Shown: positions 15,679 to 24,547 of the stretch, piece by piece
Layout of the letters: each line of letters starts with the position of its first letter
Numbering within the stretch: position 1 is the first letter of the stretch
Assembly: GCA_029547185.1 (NCBI GenBank)
Contig: JAKPPU010000004.1
Span: forward strand, 62,001-126,000
DNA from: Deltaproteobacteria bacterium
Lineage (GTDB): Bacteria > Desulfobacterota > Desulfomonilia > UBA1062
DNA: 64,000 bases
Direction: 5' to 3'
Position numbers and translations under genes: made by a program
The notes under the pieces: generated by a model
The model's input: the letters and a program-made list of their open reading frames with translations, nothing else
Told to the model about the DNA's origin: nothing
Database searches by the model: none

Positions 15679-16707
15679 TCATGAGAGCCCCGTGAATCTC
15701 GCCAGGAGCCGGCCCATGGTCAGAATCTGGGCATTGTACCTGATGTTGCCCGAGCGCTCCCACCTGTAGTCGCCCGCCACGCAGGTCTTCTTCACGCTCA
15801 CATCGGCGTCTATGCCGAAGTGACGGGCGAGAGAGGTGAGGACATGCCTCCATATGCCCTCCTGCTCCTTCGAGCCCATGAGGACGAAACCAATCTCAAA
15901 AGCAGGATCGCTCGTCCTGGCAAACCCCTGAACCTGAGCAACAACCGCGCCCTGATCCTCAAAGGAGGTGAAGCTCACCCATCCGGATTCGGGGTGCCCC
16001 TGCGGGGTTATGAACGTGAATGAATAGTCATCCGCGTAGAGCACCCACACCCCGGTGCAGATGAGGCCTGCCGGGGTCTTTGCATTGATGATCACGACCT
16101 CTCCCGGCGCGATGCCCCCAGGCATCGGGTAGAAGCGATTCTTGGCGGGCTGGAAAGATGGGAAATTCTCCTTGAACGCCCTGATGACATCCTTCGGGCC
16201 TGCGCTTATTCCCGGGAGACGCACCTGGTAGGTCTTCTCCCACAGGGGGCCGAATCCCTGTACGGGGCCGGCGACGCTCAAGCCGTCAATGTTGAGGTTG
16301 AGAGCTCCCCGAGGCACGACGGGCACTTTCAGCTTCCGGACGGGTCTTGCCCAGGGCCATTCCGGAAGAAGGTCGGTGACGCCCGCAGAGCAGGCCGGCA
16401 CATCGAGCGAGATAGCCTCATCGAGGCGGGACGCGATGAGCACATCGCGGTATGCAGGCGACACACCCACTGCCGAAAGACTCCCGCCTCTTTTTCTCGC
16501 TTCGTTATGGAGCTTCACGAGGGCGTTCAAGCCCGATACGTCGATGGACTCCATGCGGGAGAAATCCAGACGGGTTATCCCTGTACTGCCCGACTTCGCG
16601 TATGCATCTATCAGCGCTTCCGCAGCCTGGGAGGTGATCCTCCCTTCGAGGGAAATTGCACCCTGGTGTTCTCTGATAAGAAACGATGAGCTTTCTCCCG
16701 TTCTCAT
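15679..16707 (-). CDS. STAS-domain protein fused to a DUF1990/SRPBCC-like domain
   Basis: A 342-residue protein. Residues ~1-105 form a STAS domain as in anti-sigma-factor antagonists: IREHQGAISLEGRI, then GITRLDFSRMESIDVSGLNALVKLHNEARKRGG (split here), with the conserved Ser in DVSG that is the usual phosphorylation site. After a linker, residues ~130-342 resemble DUF1990-type folds (WEKTYQVRLPG, ARTSDPAFEIGFVLMGSKEQEGIW, ending RWERSGNIRYNAQIL). The combination of a signalling domain with a possible lipid or ligand-binding fold is unusual. Probably co-transcribed with the FAD oxidoreductase. Function not known. Confidence 0.65.
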   Translation of the reverse strand: MRTGESSSFLIREHQGAISLEGRITSQAAEALIDAYAKSGSTGITRLDFSRMESIDVSGLNALVKLHNEARKRGGSLSAVGVSPAYRDVLIASRLDEAISLDVPACSAGVTDLLPEWPWARPVRKLKVPVVPRGALNLNIDGLSVAGPVQGFGPLWEKTYQVRLPGISAGPKDVIRAFKENFPSFQPAKNRFYPMPGGIAPGEVVIINAKTPAGLICTGVWVLYADDYSFTFITPQGHPESGWVSFTSFEDQGAVVAQVQGFARTSDPAFEIGFVLMGSKEQEGIWRHVLTSLARHFGIDADVSVKKTCVAGDYRWERSGNIRYNAQILTMGRLLARFTGLS

Positions 16708-16845
16708 GGGCTCCTCCCTGGAATTATGCCTGTGCTTTTCTGTTTTTTTATCACAAGTGCTGCTGTGAGGAAATCGGTAAAAGATCAGCCGCTCAGCAAG
16801 GCGCCTTTCCCATTCTTCCCGGGACGGGAAGGCCTGCTGCAGGCA

Positions 16846-17580
16846 TTACCGTGCATTCATGGTTTCCACGAAGGCGGTCTGCTTCTTGAGGTCCTCGTAA
16901 CGGAACGCATAGCCTTCACTACCAGGGTGCAGGAGATCATCCGCATAGTATCTCTTCGGGTTCTCCGAGAAAGGTTCGGCACCCTTCTCTCTGAACGGAT
17001 CCGCGTATTCGGTACCGGTCTCGCGCGAGATGAGGATGAGCATATCCCGGATCTTCCTTGCACGCGAGGTATAGAACCAGTCTATCGGGGGGAAGAGCGC
17101 AGGTTTGAGGCCGATGTTCTCCGTACCCAGGAGAATGACGCACGGTGCTTTCCTCGAAGCCAGGTGGAGCGCCTGGAGGAGAGAGCTTTTCAGCGTGTCC
17201 GGATCGGTAAGGAAAAGGACGTCGTCCTCCCCTGCAGCAATGAGAATGACATCGAACGGGCCATCCCCTGCCGAGAGGATCTGATTGAGGATATCCGGTG
17301 CCCTGGCCCCGTCCTCGCTGACGTTTTCAATCCGGGTGAAGGGGAAATCCCGGAAAATTCTTCCTGCAAGCGATCGGGACGGATCTGAAGCCCCTGTGCC
17401 CACGCCTATGCTGTCCCCTGCGATGAGCACCCGCTTCGTCGCATTCTTCGGATGTATGCTGAAGGCCTTCGAGCTTTCGGCGAGCTTCACGGCCTTGTAG
17501 ATCCTCACCGACAGGAAGAGCGAGCTCGCGACGAGCGCGGTGCACACTGCGATGAAGAGGATGGCGGGAAGCCGCTTCAT
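16846..17580 (-). CDS. SGNH/GDSL-family hydrolase, membrane-anchored or secreted
   Basis: A 244-residue protein. Residues ~4-25 are a hydrophobic signal or anchor (LPAILFIAVCTALVASSLFL). The SGNH blocks follow: LIAGDSIGVGTGAS with the nucleophilic Ser, a Gly in block II, and DDLLHPGSEGYAF with the DxxHP catalytic pair. The enzyme is probably a periplasmic esterase or acyl hydrolase; the substrate cannot be told from sequence. It stands alone on the minus strand between the STAS gene and the NlpC/P60 lipoprotein. Confidence 0.8.
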   Translation of the reverse strand: MKRLPAILFIAVCTALVASSLFLSVRIYKAVKLAESSKAFSIHPKNATKRVLIAGDSIGVGTGASDPSRSLAGRIFRDFPFTRIENVSEDGARAPDILNQILSAGDGPFDVILIAAGEDDVLFLTDPDTLKSSLLQALHLASRKAPCVILLGTENIGLKPALFPPIDWFYTSRARKIRDMLILISRETGTEYADPFREKGAEPFSENPKRYYADDLLHPGSEGYAFRYEDLKKQTAFVETMNAR

Positions 17581-17659
17581 GAACGCAGACCTCGGACATG
17601 CATGAACAGCATGATTACTGTAAAACGGGAGGAATCACAACAGATTTGCTCTTCCCCGC

Positions 17660-19048
17660 CTAGGTGGGGCCTATCTCGAACGCCCGCACCGTTACGAGGC
17701 GTTTGAGGAACGGACCCGAGCGTGTCCCCTCTCCGATGCGCAGGTTCGAAACGACCACCCGGTTCACGACCATGAGCCGCTCTCCGTCGGGGCCGGATTC
17801 GGAATATCCCCGCATGTCATGGATCGCATACGGGTCTCTGTCCACGTTTCCGAGGAAGAGCATGATGTGGCCGTTCATCTGCAGGATGCTGATCCCGCCG
17901 ATCGAGTTGTCCGAGAGCGCATCCAGGCGGTTTTCCTCGCTGGAGTCGCCCTTGAACCTGGCTATGAGCCTGCCCACCCGCGCCTGCTGGGAAGAGTTCC
18001 GGGGAAGCTCAATGCCGACCGTCGAGAATATCTCCTGTATGAACCTCGAGCAGTCCTGCTCGCCGTGCATGTCTCCCCAGCCGTAAGGGAAGTTGAGGAG
18101 CTTGAACGCCTGGAGGATGATGGTGCGCGGTGTGTAGGGAAGATATCCGAAGCTCACGTCGCTGCCGGCGACATACGCCTCCTCGAAGGTGCATCTGCCG
18201 TCACTGCCCCTGAAGGGAAGGACGATCTCGGATATATCTTCGGATCCGGCATCTTTTGTCGGGAAGCGGCAGCCCATCCTGACATATGCATGGTGGTCCC
18301 TCAGGTCGTCGTCGAGGAAAAGGTCCACCTTGGTGCCGGTCGTGACGACGAAAGGCTCGGCAGACACATACGAGGCCATCTCTTCCCGGCTGCACAGCCC
18401 GACGTCTTCAGCCTTGATCCATCCCTCGCACAAGGGGGCGACCACATAGATCCAGCTTCCGTCCCTGGTCGCATGGAGGATGGCTACCGGAGTGCCGATG
18501 TCCAGCGCGCTGTTCTGCAGCCTGTCGATGTCGATCCTCTTCATGTCCGAGTAGAGCGCGGCGTTCGTGGGAAGCAGGCGCTGGGAGGTAAAGCTGGTCA
18601 CCAGCCCGAATTTCACGCCCACCTTGGAAGGTACGGCCCCGATGTTCATCTGCCCCTGCATGTCCCGGAAAAACGAGGAATCCGTCTTTCTCCCGTCCTG
18701 CTGAACGTACTTCTGTGATGAGACATACTGCAGGGTGTTCTTCAGGGCGGTTGAGATTCTGTTTCCCATGACGGTGTCCGGATACGAGGCGATGTCATAG
18801 ACCGTTTTCGTCGACTCGCGGATGTATCTGTTGAACTCGGCGATCTTCTCTTTGGGAATGACGACCCTGTCCGGGTCGGGATGGATCCCTATCCAGAACC
18901 CCGCCGTGTTCATCTCCGACACGGTACCCGGAAGCAGCACCGGGGCGGCATAGCTGTTGATCACGATCTCATTGTGCGACGTACAGGCACATACGAACGA
19001 TGCGAGAAAGAAGATAAGGCCGGTGTAACGGATCATGGAGCTGTTCAT
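17660..19048 (-). CDS. NlpC/P60 lipoprotein with SH3-like domains
   Basis: A 462-residue predicted cell-wall hydrolase. The start MNSSMIRYTGLIFFLASFVCAC gives a lipoprotein signal with the lipidated Cys in VCAC. The middle part carries a bacterial SH3 (SH3b) domain around LDIGTPVAILHATRDGSW and WIKAEDVGLC. The C-terminal NlpC/P60 domain has the catalytic Cys in GEQDCSRFIQEIF, preceded by FPYGWGDM, and the His in NGHIMLFLG. It likely cleaves peptidoglycan stem peptides at the cell envelope. The frame is open to 19243, but the ATG at 19048 has AGAGGG upstream and a clean signal peptide. Confidence 0.85.
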   Translation of the reverse strand: MNSSMIRYTGLIFFLASFVCACTSHNEIVINSYAAPVLLPGTVSEMNTAGFWIGIHPDPDRVVIPKEKIAEFNRYIRESTKTVYDIASYPDTVMGNRISTALKNTLQYVSSQKYVQQDGRKTDSSFFRDMQGQMNIGAVPSKVGVKFGLVTSFTSQRLLPTNAALYSDMKRIDIDRLQNSALDIGTPVAILHATRDGSWIYVVAPLCEGWIKAEDVGLCSREEMASYVSAEPFVVTTGTKVDLFLDDDLRDHHAYVRMGCRFPTKDAGSEDISEIVLPFRGSDGRCTFEEAYVAGSDVSFGYLPYTPRTIILQAFKLLNFPYGWGDMHGEQDCSRFIQEIFSTVGIELPRNSSQQARVGRLIARFKGDSSEENRLDALSDNSIGGISILQMNGHIMLFLGNVDRDPYAIHDMRGYSESGPDGERLMVVNRVVVSNLRIGEGTRSGPFLKRLVTVRAFEIGPT

Positions 19049-19063
19049 GGATGATACCCTCTT

Positions 19064-19417
19064 CTGATGCTTAACCAGAGATTGCCGATGATACTCACTT
19101 CGGCAATCGCACATGCAAACATTAGCCCGATCGTACACCTTTAAGCAAGCTGATAGATGAGCCCGGAGCACGGAATCCGGGTGATGCGCCTGCCCTTGAG
19201 AAATCACGCCCTGAGGAGAAAGCGATGCCCATAAAACAACCATGGGAAAACCCCCTGATATCCATGACCTTGTGTTTCGAGTCGGACGGAAGGATCGGTG
19301 GGAGGTTCAATCCTTCACGGGGTCTGACTGATATCGGTACGCCCTGATTCGAATATCCGCCGCTGCAGATTCCGATGGCCTCACGCCGCTGACATACACG
19401 CCGGTTGTAACGAGGCC
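19064..19417. other. Gene-free stretch before the ferredoxin gene
   Basis: No convincing coding frame. A small hairpin (CCCGGA...TCCGGG, 19162-19181) is the only structure noted. It would hold the promoter of the NlpC/P60 lipoprotein gene and the 3' end of the ferredoxin mRNA. Confidence 0.4.
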
Positions 19418-19630
19418 TCAGTATACGCATGTGATCGTGATGGCATCGTTCGGGCATTTCTCTGCAGCCTCGGCGCATCGCTGCCGGAGCTCGGGCGGGA
19501 TTTCGCTCATCCGGGCATAGGCCTTTTTGTTGCCCGGATGGAACCTGAAGACCTCGGGGCATATCTGTACGCAGACCCCTATGGTACCGCACTTCACCTG
19601 ATCGACCTCGGCCTTCATGGAGATCATCAT
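19418..19630 (-). CDS. Small ferredoxin, single-cluster type
   Basis: A 70-residue ferredoxin. Cysteines occur as CGTIGVCVQICPEVF and, after a long helix, CAEAAEKCPNDAI. This is the pattern of one-cluster ([4Fe-4S] or [3Fe-4S]) ferredoxins, in which the second half has lost its own cluster and only supplies the last ligand. The first CxxC position is expanded (C-x5-C-x3-C), somewhat atypical. GGGAGG precedes the ATG pair. It could serve as electron carrier for ferredoxin-dependent enzymes in the window such as IOR or AOR, but it is not linked to them. Confidence 0.85.
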   Translation of the reverse strand: MMISMKAEVDQVKCGTIGVCVQICPEVFRFHPGNKKAYARMSEIPPELRQRCAEAAEKCPNDAITITCVY

Positions 19631-19786
19631 CCGGCCTCCCTGTACACACCCTTTTACAAGACCATATCAGCCTAAAATATTATATGGCCGGGTCTCCCAA
19701 GGATTCAAAGGGGGCGTATCGTATTGCGGCACTTGCGTCAGGGTTTCCATGTGGGGTCAGCACATTTGCCCGCCATGCCGGAGCCT

Positions 19787-21418
19787 TCATTCATCGAAGC
19801 CGGGAGGCAGCTTCCCGAAGCCGTTCTCACCGTTTCCCTCTTCTCCGTACGCGGACGGCTGCTTCACCTCGAAGGCATATCCGGCATCCCTTCCCGCCTT
19901 GATGTACGAGCCCTTTCCCATCCTAAAGGCGCCTTTCGAGTCGATGACAATGGCCGACTCCGTCGGTACGGGGCAGGCGTGCTCGCAGAATCCGCACCCG
20001 TTGCACCTCTTCTCGTTCACAAAGGGCACCGGAGCCTTCGATTCCGGGGTGCGCTTCAGGTCTATGGCCCCGAACGGGCATACCTCGTCGCAGACGAGGC
20101 ATTCCCTGCCGAGGTCCCAGGCGATGCACTTTTTCCTGATCACCGAGGCCGTTCCCACCTTGGCCCAGATCTTCTCCTCCGGGTCCAGATCCCTGAGAGC
20201 GCCTGTCGGGCACACCGAGCCGCATTTCGTACACGAAGGCTCGCACGGACCTCTCCTGGGGGTAATGACAGGGCTCATGAACCCTGCCACGCCCGAAGAG
20301 AGGCCGATGTGCTGCAGGGTGTTCGTAGGGCAGGCCTTCATGCACTCGCCGCACCGGATGCACCGGGCGAGGAAATCATGCTCCGGCAGGGCGCCGGGAG
20401 GGCGGATGGGCGATGAACCCGCATTCCTGCCCGTGCCGCTGTAGAGGGTTCCCGGCAGGTTGAGGGAAACGAGAGCTGCTCCCAGTCCGCCCACCCCCGA
20501 GAGGATGAGGCTCCTGCGGTGCTTCGAGAAGAGGCTGTCTTCCCCGACGGGCCGGGATCTCATGAAAGCGAACCCGACGGCACCGGCAGGGCATTCCCTC
20601 GCACACTTCCCGCAGGCGGTGCAATCGGGGAACCGGGTGTGCATGGGATTCCCGCCGATGGCGTCCATGGGGCATTTCCTCCTGCACACCCCGCACCCGG
20701 TGCAGGAATCCGAAACCCGCCTCCCCCAAAAAGGCCTCAGGGAGAGTATGGAGAGGACCGCTCCTGCCGGGCAGAGGTACCGACACCAGAACCTCTTCGT
20801 CATGAGGCCCGAGCCGAGGATCAAAACCCCCATGGTCAGGGTGAACCACTGGAGGGAAAAGGTCTGCACCGGCACCGAGGTGTATTCGAGTATCGGGACA
20901 CCTGCCGCCCGGCCTGCCTCACGGATGCCGACGATCCCGATGCCCAGCAGTTCCGAGACGGCGGGAAAGAAGGCAAGGCCGTAGAGCCTCGTTGCCAGGC
21001 TCAGGGGCGAGGCGAGAAAAACGAAGGATACCCCGGCCAGGGAGGCCCCCAGGATGAACGAGAGGAGGAGATACTTCGCGATCCTGAGCGATCGGAAGTC
21101 AGGCCTCGCTCCCTTTGGGCCGTATCTCCTCCTCGGCCTCTGCAGAATCCAATCGAAGATATCGATCGTGGTGCCCAGCGGGCACAGGGTCGAGCAGAAG
21201 AACCTGCCCAGGACAAGGGTGAATACGGCGATGACGAGCGCCGGAACGAGCAGAACAACAAAGGTGCGGGCGCTCAAGAGCACGGAGAAAAGCACGAGCG
21301 GGTCCATGCGGAGGAACAGATCGACCCTCATCCATTCCATGGCATGGTTCGAGGCAAGGGAGAGGAGGACGAGAAATGTAAGGAAGCTCGTCCCCTGGAT
21401 GATGCGCCGGAACCTCAT
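19787..21418 (-). CDS. Membrane polyferredoxin (NapH/YccM-like)
   Basis: A 543-residue integral membrane iron-sulfur protein. The first ~250 residues hold about five membrane segments (e.g. FLTFLVLLSLASN, LLVPALVIAVFTLVLG) and the motif FFCSTLCPLGTTID, typical of NapH/RdxA-like proteins. Six Cys clusters follow: CTGCGVCRRKCP, CTACGKCARECP, CIRCGECMKACP, CTKCGSVCP, CLVCDEVCP and CNGCGFCEHACP. It begins with the ATG overlapping the DUF362 stop (TGATG). It probably passes electrons across or along the membrane to the exported DUF362 partner or another periplasmic acceptor. The frame is open upstream, but that part is antisense to nothing and shares no family features. Confidence 0.88.
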   Translation of the reverse strand: MRFRRIIQGTSFLTFLVLLSLASNHAMEWMRVDLFLRMDPLVLFSVLLSARTFVVLLVPALVIAVFTLVLGRFFCSTLCPLGTTIDIFDWILQRPRRRYGPKGARPDFRSLRIAKYLLLSFILGASLAGVSFVFLASPLSLATRLYGLAFFPAVSELLGIGIVGIREAGRAAGVPILEYTSVPVQTFSLQWFTLTMGVLILGSGLMTKRFWCRYLCPAGAVLSILSLRPFWGRRVSDSCTGCGVCRRKCPMDAIGGNPMHTRFPDCTACGKCARECPAGAVGFAFMRSRPVGEDSLFSKHRRSLILSGVGGLGAALVSLNLPGTLYSGTGRNAGSSPIRPPGALPEHDFLARCIRCGECMKACPTNTLQHIGLSSGVAGFMSPVITPRRGPCEPSCTKCGSVCPTGALRDLDPEEKIWAKVGTASVIRKKCIAWDLGRECLVCDEVCPFGAIDLKRTPESKAPVPFVNEKRCNGCGFCEHACPVPTESAIVIDSKGAFRMGKGSYIKAGRDAGYAFEVKQPSAYGEEGNGENGFGKLPPGFDE

Positions 21419-22386
21419 CAAACGGATTTCTTGCCGACATTGAGCCTCGAGAGATCCATGCGGCCGAGGCCTCTCTCGCTTGCGATCCTGATGTGCTTGA
21501 CCTGCCTCGGCTCCATATGGCGGCCGTACCACTCGAACATGGAGACTGCCTGCGCGTCTGCAGCGACCATGTCCCTCGATGCAATGACGGTGTCCATCCT
21601 GAGCACCTTGCCGGGCCCGCCCGGTCCGTTCGTGCTGAGCACCCTGCTCCCATCGATCACCACGAGCCTGGGCCTGAGGAAGGAGCACAAATCGACGATC
21701 GCGGTGTTCAAATCATGCAGGTAGTGCATGACATCCCGGCTGTAGATGAGGCCCATCATTCCCTTCATGGAAAGGGACACCCCGGTGCTCGAATGCGATT
21801 TCGCCACCGGCGCTGCGATGAGGACATCCGCTTCGAGCACGTCCCTCATCACGTCCGTCTTTTTGAACGTCCGGGCGCCGGGTATGGCGACCTCGCGGTA
21901 GAACTCCTTGTCTTCGAGGGCATGGACCATCCGGTCGTCTCCGAAGACCCGGCAGGCGTCCTTGACCTCCTGGATGCAGAGCTCATTGGGCCGAAGCGGA
22001 TGGTCGAGCACACGTATTCTCGATGCGCCCGCCTGCCTGCACATGGCCACGAGCTCGCGGACCACCTCGGGATGCGTGTTGGTGCCGCTCTCGAGGCCCC
22101 TGGCAAAGCTCATGTTCGGCTTTATCACGACCTTGCTGCCCTTCTTCACGAAGGCCCCCATGCCGCCGAGCATTTCGACCGCCGCTCTCGTGGCGGCCCC
22201 GGGGCTGCCGGTGACCACCGCGATGTTCGGGGCTGCCGCTGCAGAGGCATCACGTGGGCTCATGGCGGGAAAGCCTCCTGCGGCAGCCGCCAGTGCAGCC
22301 CCTGCATTGAGCTTGAAAAACTCTCTGCGCGAGAGCGACTTCTTCAGGATCTTTTCGAACAAGGCATCGATCATCGTACTGCTCAC
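21418..22386 (-). CDS. DUF362 domain protein with Tat signal
   Basis: About 322 residues from a GTG at 22386, which has GGAGAG at good spacing; ATG 22374 is the alternative. The N-terminus has the twin-arginine motif SRREFFKLNAG followed by a hydrophobic Ala-rich stretch and an AxA cleavage region, so the protein is exported folded, probably with a cofactor. The DUF362 domain follows (VVIKPNMSFARG, THPEVVRELVAMC, APVAKSHSSTGVSLSMKGMMGL). Its function is unknown; DUF362 genes are commonly next to ferredoxins. It is directly coupled to the downstream polyferredoxin, suggesting a periplasmic redox module. Confidence 0.85.
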   Translation of the reverse strand: MSSTMIDALFEKILKKSLSRREFFKLNAGAALAAAAGGFPAMSPRDASAAAAPNIAVVTGSPGAATRAAVEMLGGMGAFVKKGSKVVIKPNMSFARGLESGTNTHPEVVRELVAMCRQAGASRIRVLDHPLRPNELCIQEVKDACRVFGDDRMVHALEDKEFYREVAIPGARTFKKTDVMRDVLEADVLIAAPVAKSHSSTGVSLSMKGMMGLIYSRDVMHYLHDLNTAIVDLCSFLRPRLVVIDGSRVLSTNGPGGPGKVLRMDTVIASRDMVAADAQAVSMFEWYGRHMEPRQVKHIRIASERGLGRMDLSRLNVGKKSV

Positions 22387-22481
22387 AGGGTCTCTCCTTT
22401 CCGCCGGGGCAACCTGCCCCCTCCACTTCATTATAATCGATACAGATGGGTTTTTGAAGGTCTCCTACCCTTTTCCTCTCC

Positions 22482-22683
22482 CTGTCATTCCATTAGAAGG
22501 CACATAGGTGTTAACTCAAGAGTTCAGCGCTAAATTGAACAGCTTGAGGTAAGATGCGAAAGCTTTATCGTCATTCCCTTAGAAGGCAGGAATCCAGGAA
22601 GCGTGAAGAAAAGCCCTGGATCTCCGGTTTCACGTGGATGACAGGGGAAACGACGGGAATGACAGGGGAGATAGGGAATGACG
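22482..22683. repeat. Palindromic intergenic repeat (GTCATTCCC type)
   Basis: The 115-bp core at 22569-22683 is bounded by a 10-bp inverted repeat CGTCATTCCC / GGGAATGACG, with an inner pair ATCCAGG / CCTGGAT. A degenerate half-copy (GTCATTCCATTAGAAGGC) starts at 22484. Such extragenic palindromes are common in proteobacterial genomes. There is no gene between 22387 and 22717. Confidence 0.7.
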
Positions 22684-22717
22684 AGAGTAGGCGAATGGTG
22701 AGATAGCTGACAGAGTG

Positions 22718-23287
22718 CTACAGCCCTATCGCCGTCCTGAAGTCCCTGATCTCCCGGTCGGTGAGACGGGCCTCCTCGATGCCGAGGCTCTTTCTCAGGA
22801 GCTCGAGGTCTTCTTCGGGCGGGATGGGCTCCTCTGCGGGGTTTGAGACGCTCTCGATGCTGATGTCCGGGTCATCTCCGGCGCCGAAGAGGCGGTACCG
22901 GTAGAGCGAGACGGGAACGGTGCATGCCTGCTCGCACATGCTGCAGGAGCCGGAGGGAAAATCCTGGGAGAGGATGATCAGGCTTACGGGCTTCGTGATA
23001 TCGATCTCCTCGGGACTGTAGATCCTCTTGAGGAACTCCCGGTTCTCGCTGAACCACGAGTATCCCATGAGAGAACGGAACAGAGCGTGGGGAAAATCCG
23101 AAGTGCCTATGGTTACGAGGTAGACCCGGGAGCCGTCTGTTGCCAGGAGATCGATCCTGCCGGTGAAATTGTTGCCCAGGCTGTGCTCGACGATGCGGTA
23201 TCCTTTGATCTCCCTGAAGTATTGAGCGCATATCTGGCTCAAGTATTCGACTGCCTTGCCCGGAACGGGCTTGAGAATCCGGGTCAT
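22718..23287 (-). CDS. Hypothetical protein, possibly of PD-(D/E)XK nuclease-like fold
   Basis: A 189-residue protein, third gene of a coupled operon (ATGA overlap with the ParA-like gene). The N-terminal half reads as alpha-beta with GNNFTGRIDLLATDGSRVYLVTIG, which resembles the D-x(n)-E/xK core of PD-(D/E)XK-like proteins but lacks a clear catalytic Lys. The middle has CSMCEQAC. The last third is acidic and helical (PPEEDLELLRKSLGIEEARLT). No family was recognised with confidence; a structural rather than nuclease role is possible. Confidence 0.6.
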   Translation of the reverse strand: MTRILKPVPGKAVEYLSQICAQYFREIKGYRIVEHSLGNNFTGRIDLLATDGSRVYLVTIGTSDFPHALFRSLMGYSWFSENREFLKRIYSPEEIDITKPVSLIILSQDFPSGSCSMCEQACTVPVSLYRYRLFGAGDDPDISIESVSNPAEEPIPPEEDLELLRKSLGIEEARLTDREIRDFRTAIGL

Positions 23288-24126
23288 ATCGCACTCCCTG
23301 TGGGCGCATGCCCTTGTCCGGACTCGATGAAGGAGGCGCTCATGGCGAGCAGGCTGTCTTTTGCAGCCGAGGCCTCGTAGCTGAGGACGATCGGCTTATG
23401 CTCTGCAATGGAGCCTTCGAGAAGATCGTCATGAACGAGGCATCCCAGAAAATGGGGATCTCTCGAGAGCCGCTCTTTTACGAAGCCCGAGAAACGGGAG
23501 AATATCTCGTGCGCCCGTGTTTCCGAGCCCGGGTTGTCGAAAGCGATGTGGACCCTGCTCGAAGGATCGCGCTCCCAGATCACCTTGCAGTAAGCATAGC
23601 ACCGAAGGAGCGATGCGCCGTCGATGGGAGCAAGCAGGATCGCATCGAAGGCAGTGTCCCACTCGAGCACGGACTCGAGCGAATCGGGGGTGCTCACGAG
23701 GAAGAACCGGTCTCTCTCCAGGCAGGAGCTCTCCTTGAGGTCATGGAGCTTTCCTTCCGGCTGCACGTCGGCATCGTAGACGAGGATATCGGGAAGGCCG
23801 TAGAGCTTCACTGTCCCTGCGCCGGGATACAGCCCCTGACGAACGACCTGCTGCAGCATGGTCCCCACGCGTATCCCCTCGCTCCTGTCACCGTCCCAGA
23901 TGTCGACATGGAACCGGTTGCGTGCCAGCTCAAGGGCAAAATTCGCGAGGAAGCACGATTTGATCAGGCTCGATCCGGGATAGAATATCCTGATGACGTG
24001 CCTTGTGACGGGCTGTGAATCCGACTTCCGGGTCCTCTCCGATGCGCCCCTGGGACGGCTCGAGAGGTAGAACCTGGATACATCCTCGAGGCCTCTGCCT
24101 AACCTTTTTCTCTCTTCCATGATCAC
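23284..24126 (-). CDS. ParA/MinD-like protein with degenerate P-loop
   Basis: A 280-residue protein. The opening KRLGRGLEDVSRFYLSS is a signature seen in a group of MinD/ParA-like proteins. The P-loop position reads YPGSSLIKSCFLANFALELA: the classic KGGxGK[ST] is reduced to GxxxxKS, with loss of the signature lysine and the second Gly, so ATP hydrolysis is doubtful. DGDRS follows where the switch region would lie. It starts with GTG 24126 (GTGA overlap with the upstream frame) or ATG 24120, and is coupled to the downstream gene. A role in localisation of a storage or membrane component is possible given the glycogen-binding neighbour, but this is inference. Confidence 0.65.
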   Translation of the reverse strand: MIMEERKRLGRGLEDVSRFYLSSRPRGASERTRKSDSQPVTRHVIRIFYPGSSLIKSCFLANFALELARNRFHVDIWDGDRSEGIRVGTMLQQVVRQGLYPGAGTVKLYGLPDILVYDADVQPEGKLHDLKESSCLERDRFFLVSTPDSLESVLEWDTAFDAILLAPIDGASLLRCYAYCKVIWERDPSSRVHIAFDNPGSETRAHEIFSRFSGFVKERLSRDPHFLGCLVHDDLLEGSIAEHKPIVLSYEASAAKDSLLAMSASFIESGQGHAPTGSAI

Positions 24127-24410
24127 TCGACTTCTATGAGGGAATTCTCCCCGAACTCATTCCTTGAGGTTTTAGGGTTGGCAGGATCTGTCATCCATTT
24201 TCCGTCAACGAAGAATTTTTACTCGTACCTGCCCTTTTTCAGAGACACGAGCTTCTGCCAGACACTGCTTCCCTCGACATGCTGCAGGGGCGTCCGGCCG
24301 ATTTTCCATTCATTGAAGTCCGCCACGACAGAAACCTTCTTCGCACCCGGGGCGTCGAAGGAGAACAGGACTTCGCGCTCGGCAGCAGGACCCCGAAACC
24401 ACAGCTTCAA
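24123..24410 (-). pseudogene. Glycogen-binding (AMPK-beta/CBM48) module interrupted by an in-frame stop
   Basis: Read through, the frame encodes about 95 residues: LWFRGPAAEREVLFSFDAPGAKK, then VVADFNEWKIG and VSLKKGRYE, a TAA, and then KFFVDGKWMTDPANP and NEFGENSLIEVE. This is the CBM48 fold, where the expected sequence is GRYEYKFFVDG, so the TAA (24221-24219) replaces a single Tyr codon and the frame is otherwise intact to its own stop. The 5' end also lacks an ATG and a ribosome site (TTG at 24410, stop just upstream). It is the first gene of the operon with the ParA-like protein. Either a recent nonsense mutation, an assembly error, or recoding; pseudogene is the simplest reading. Confidence 0.7.
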
Positions 24411-24547
24411 GCATCAAACATCACAGTAATCGGTTTGGATGTGGATAGCATGGGGTAGGTGCCATGTCAACAGATTTATTGGCCTTTTTGTGTCGTGGGG
24501 TCAAGGCTTGGGGGTCTTGCCACGCCTGACCCCGAACCTCACAAGCC

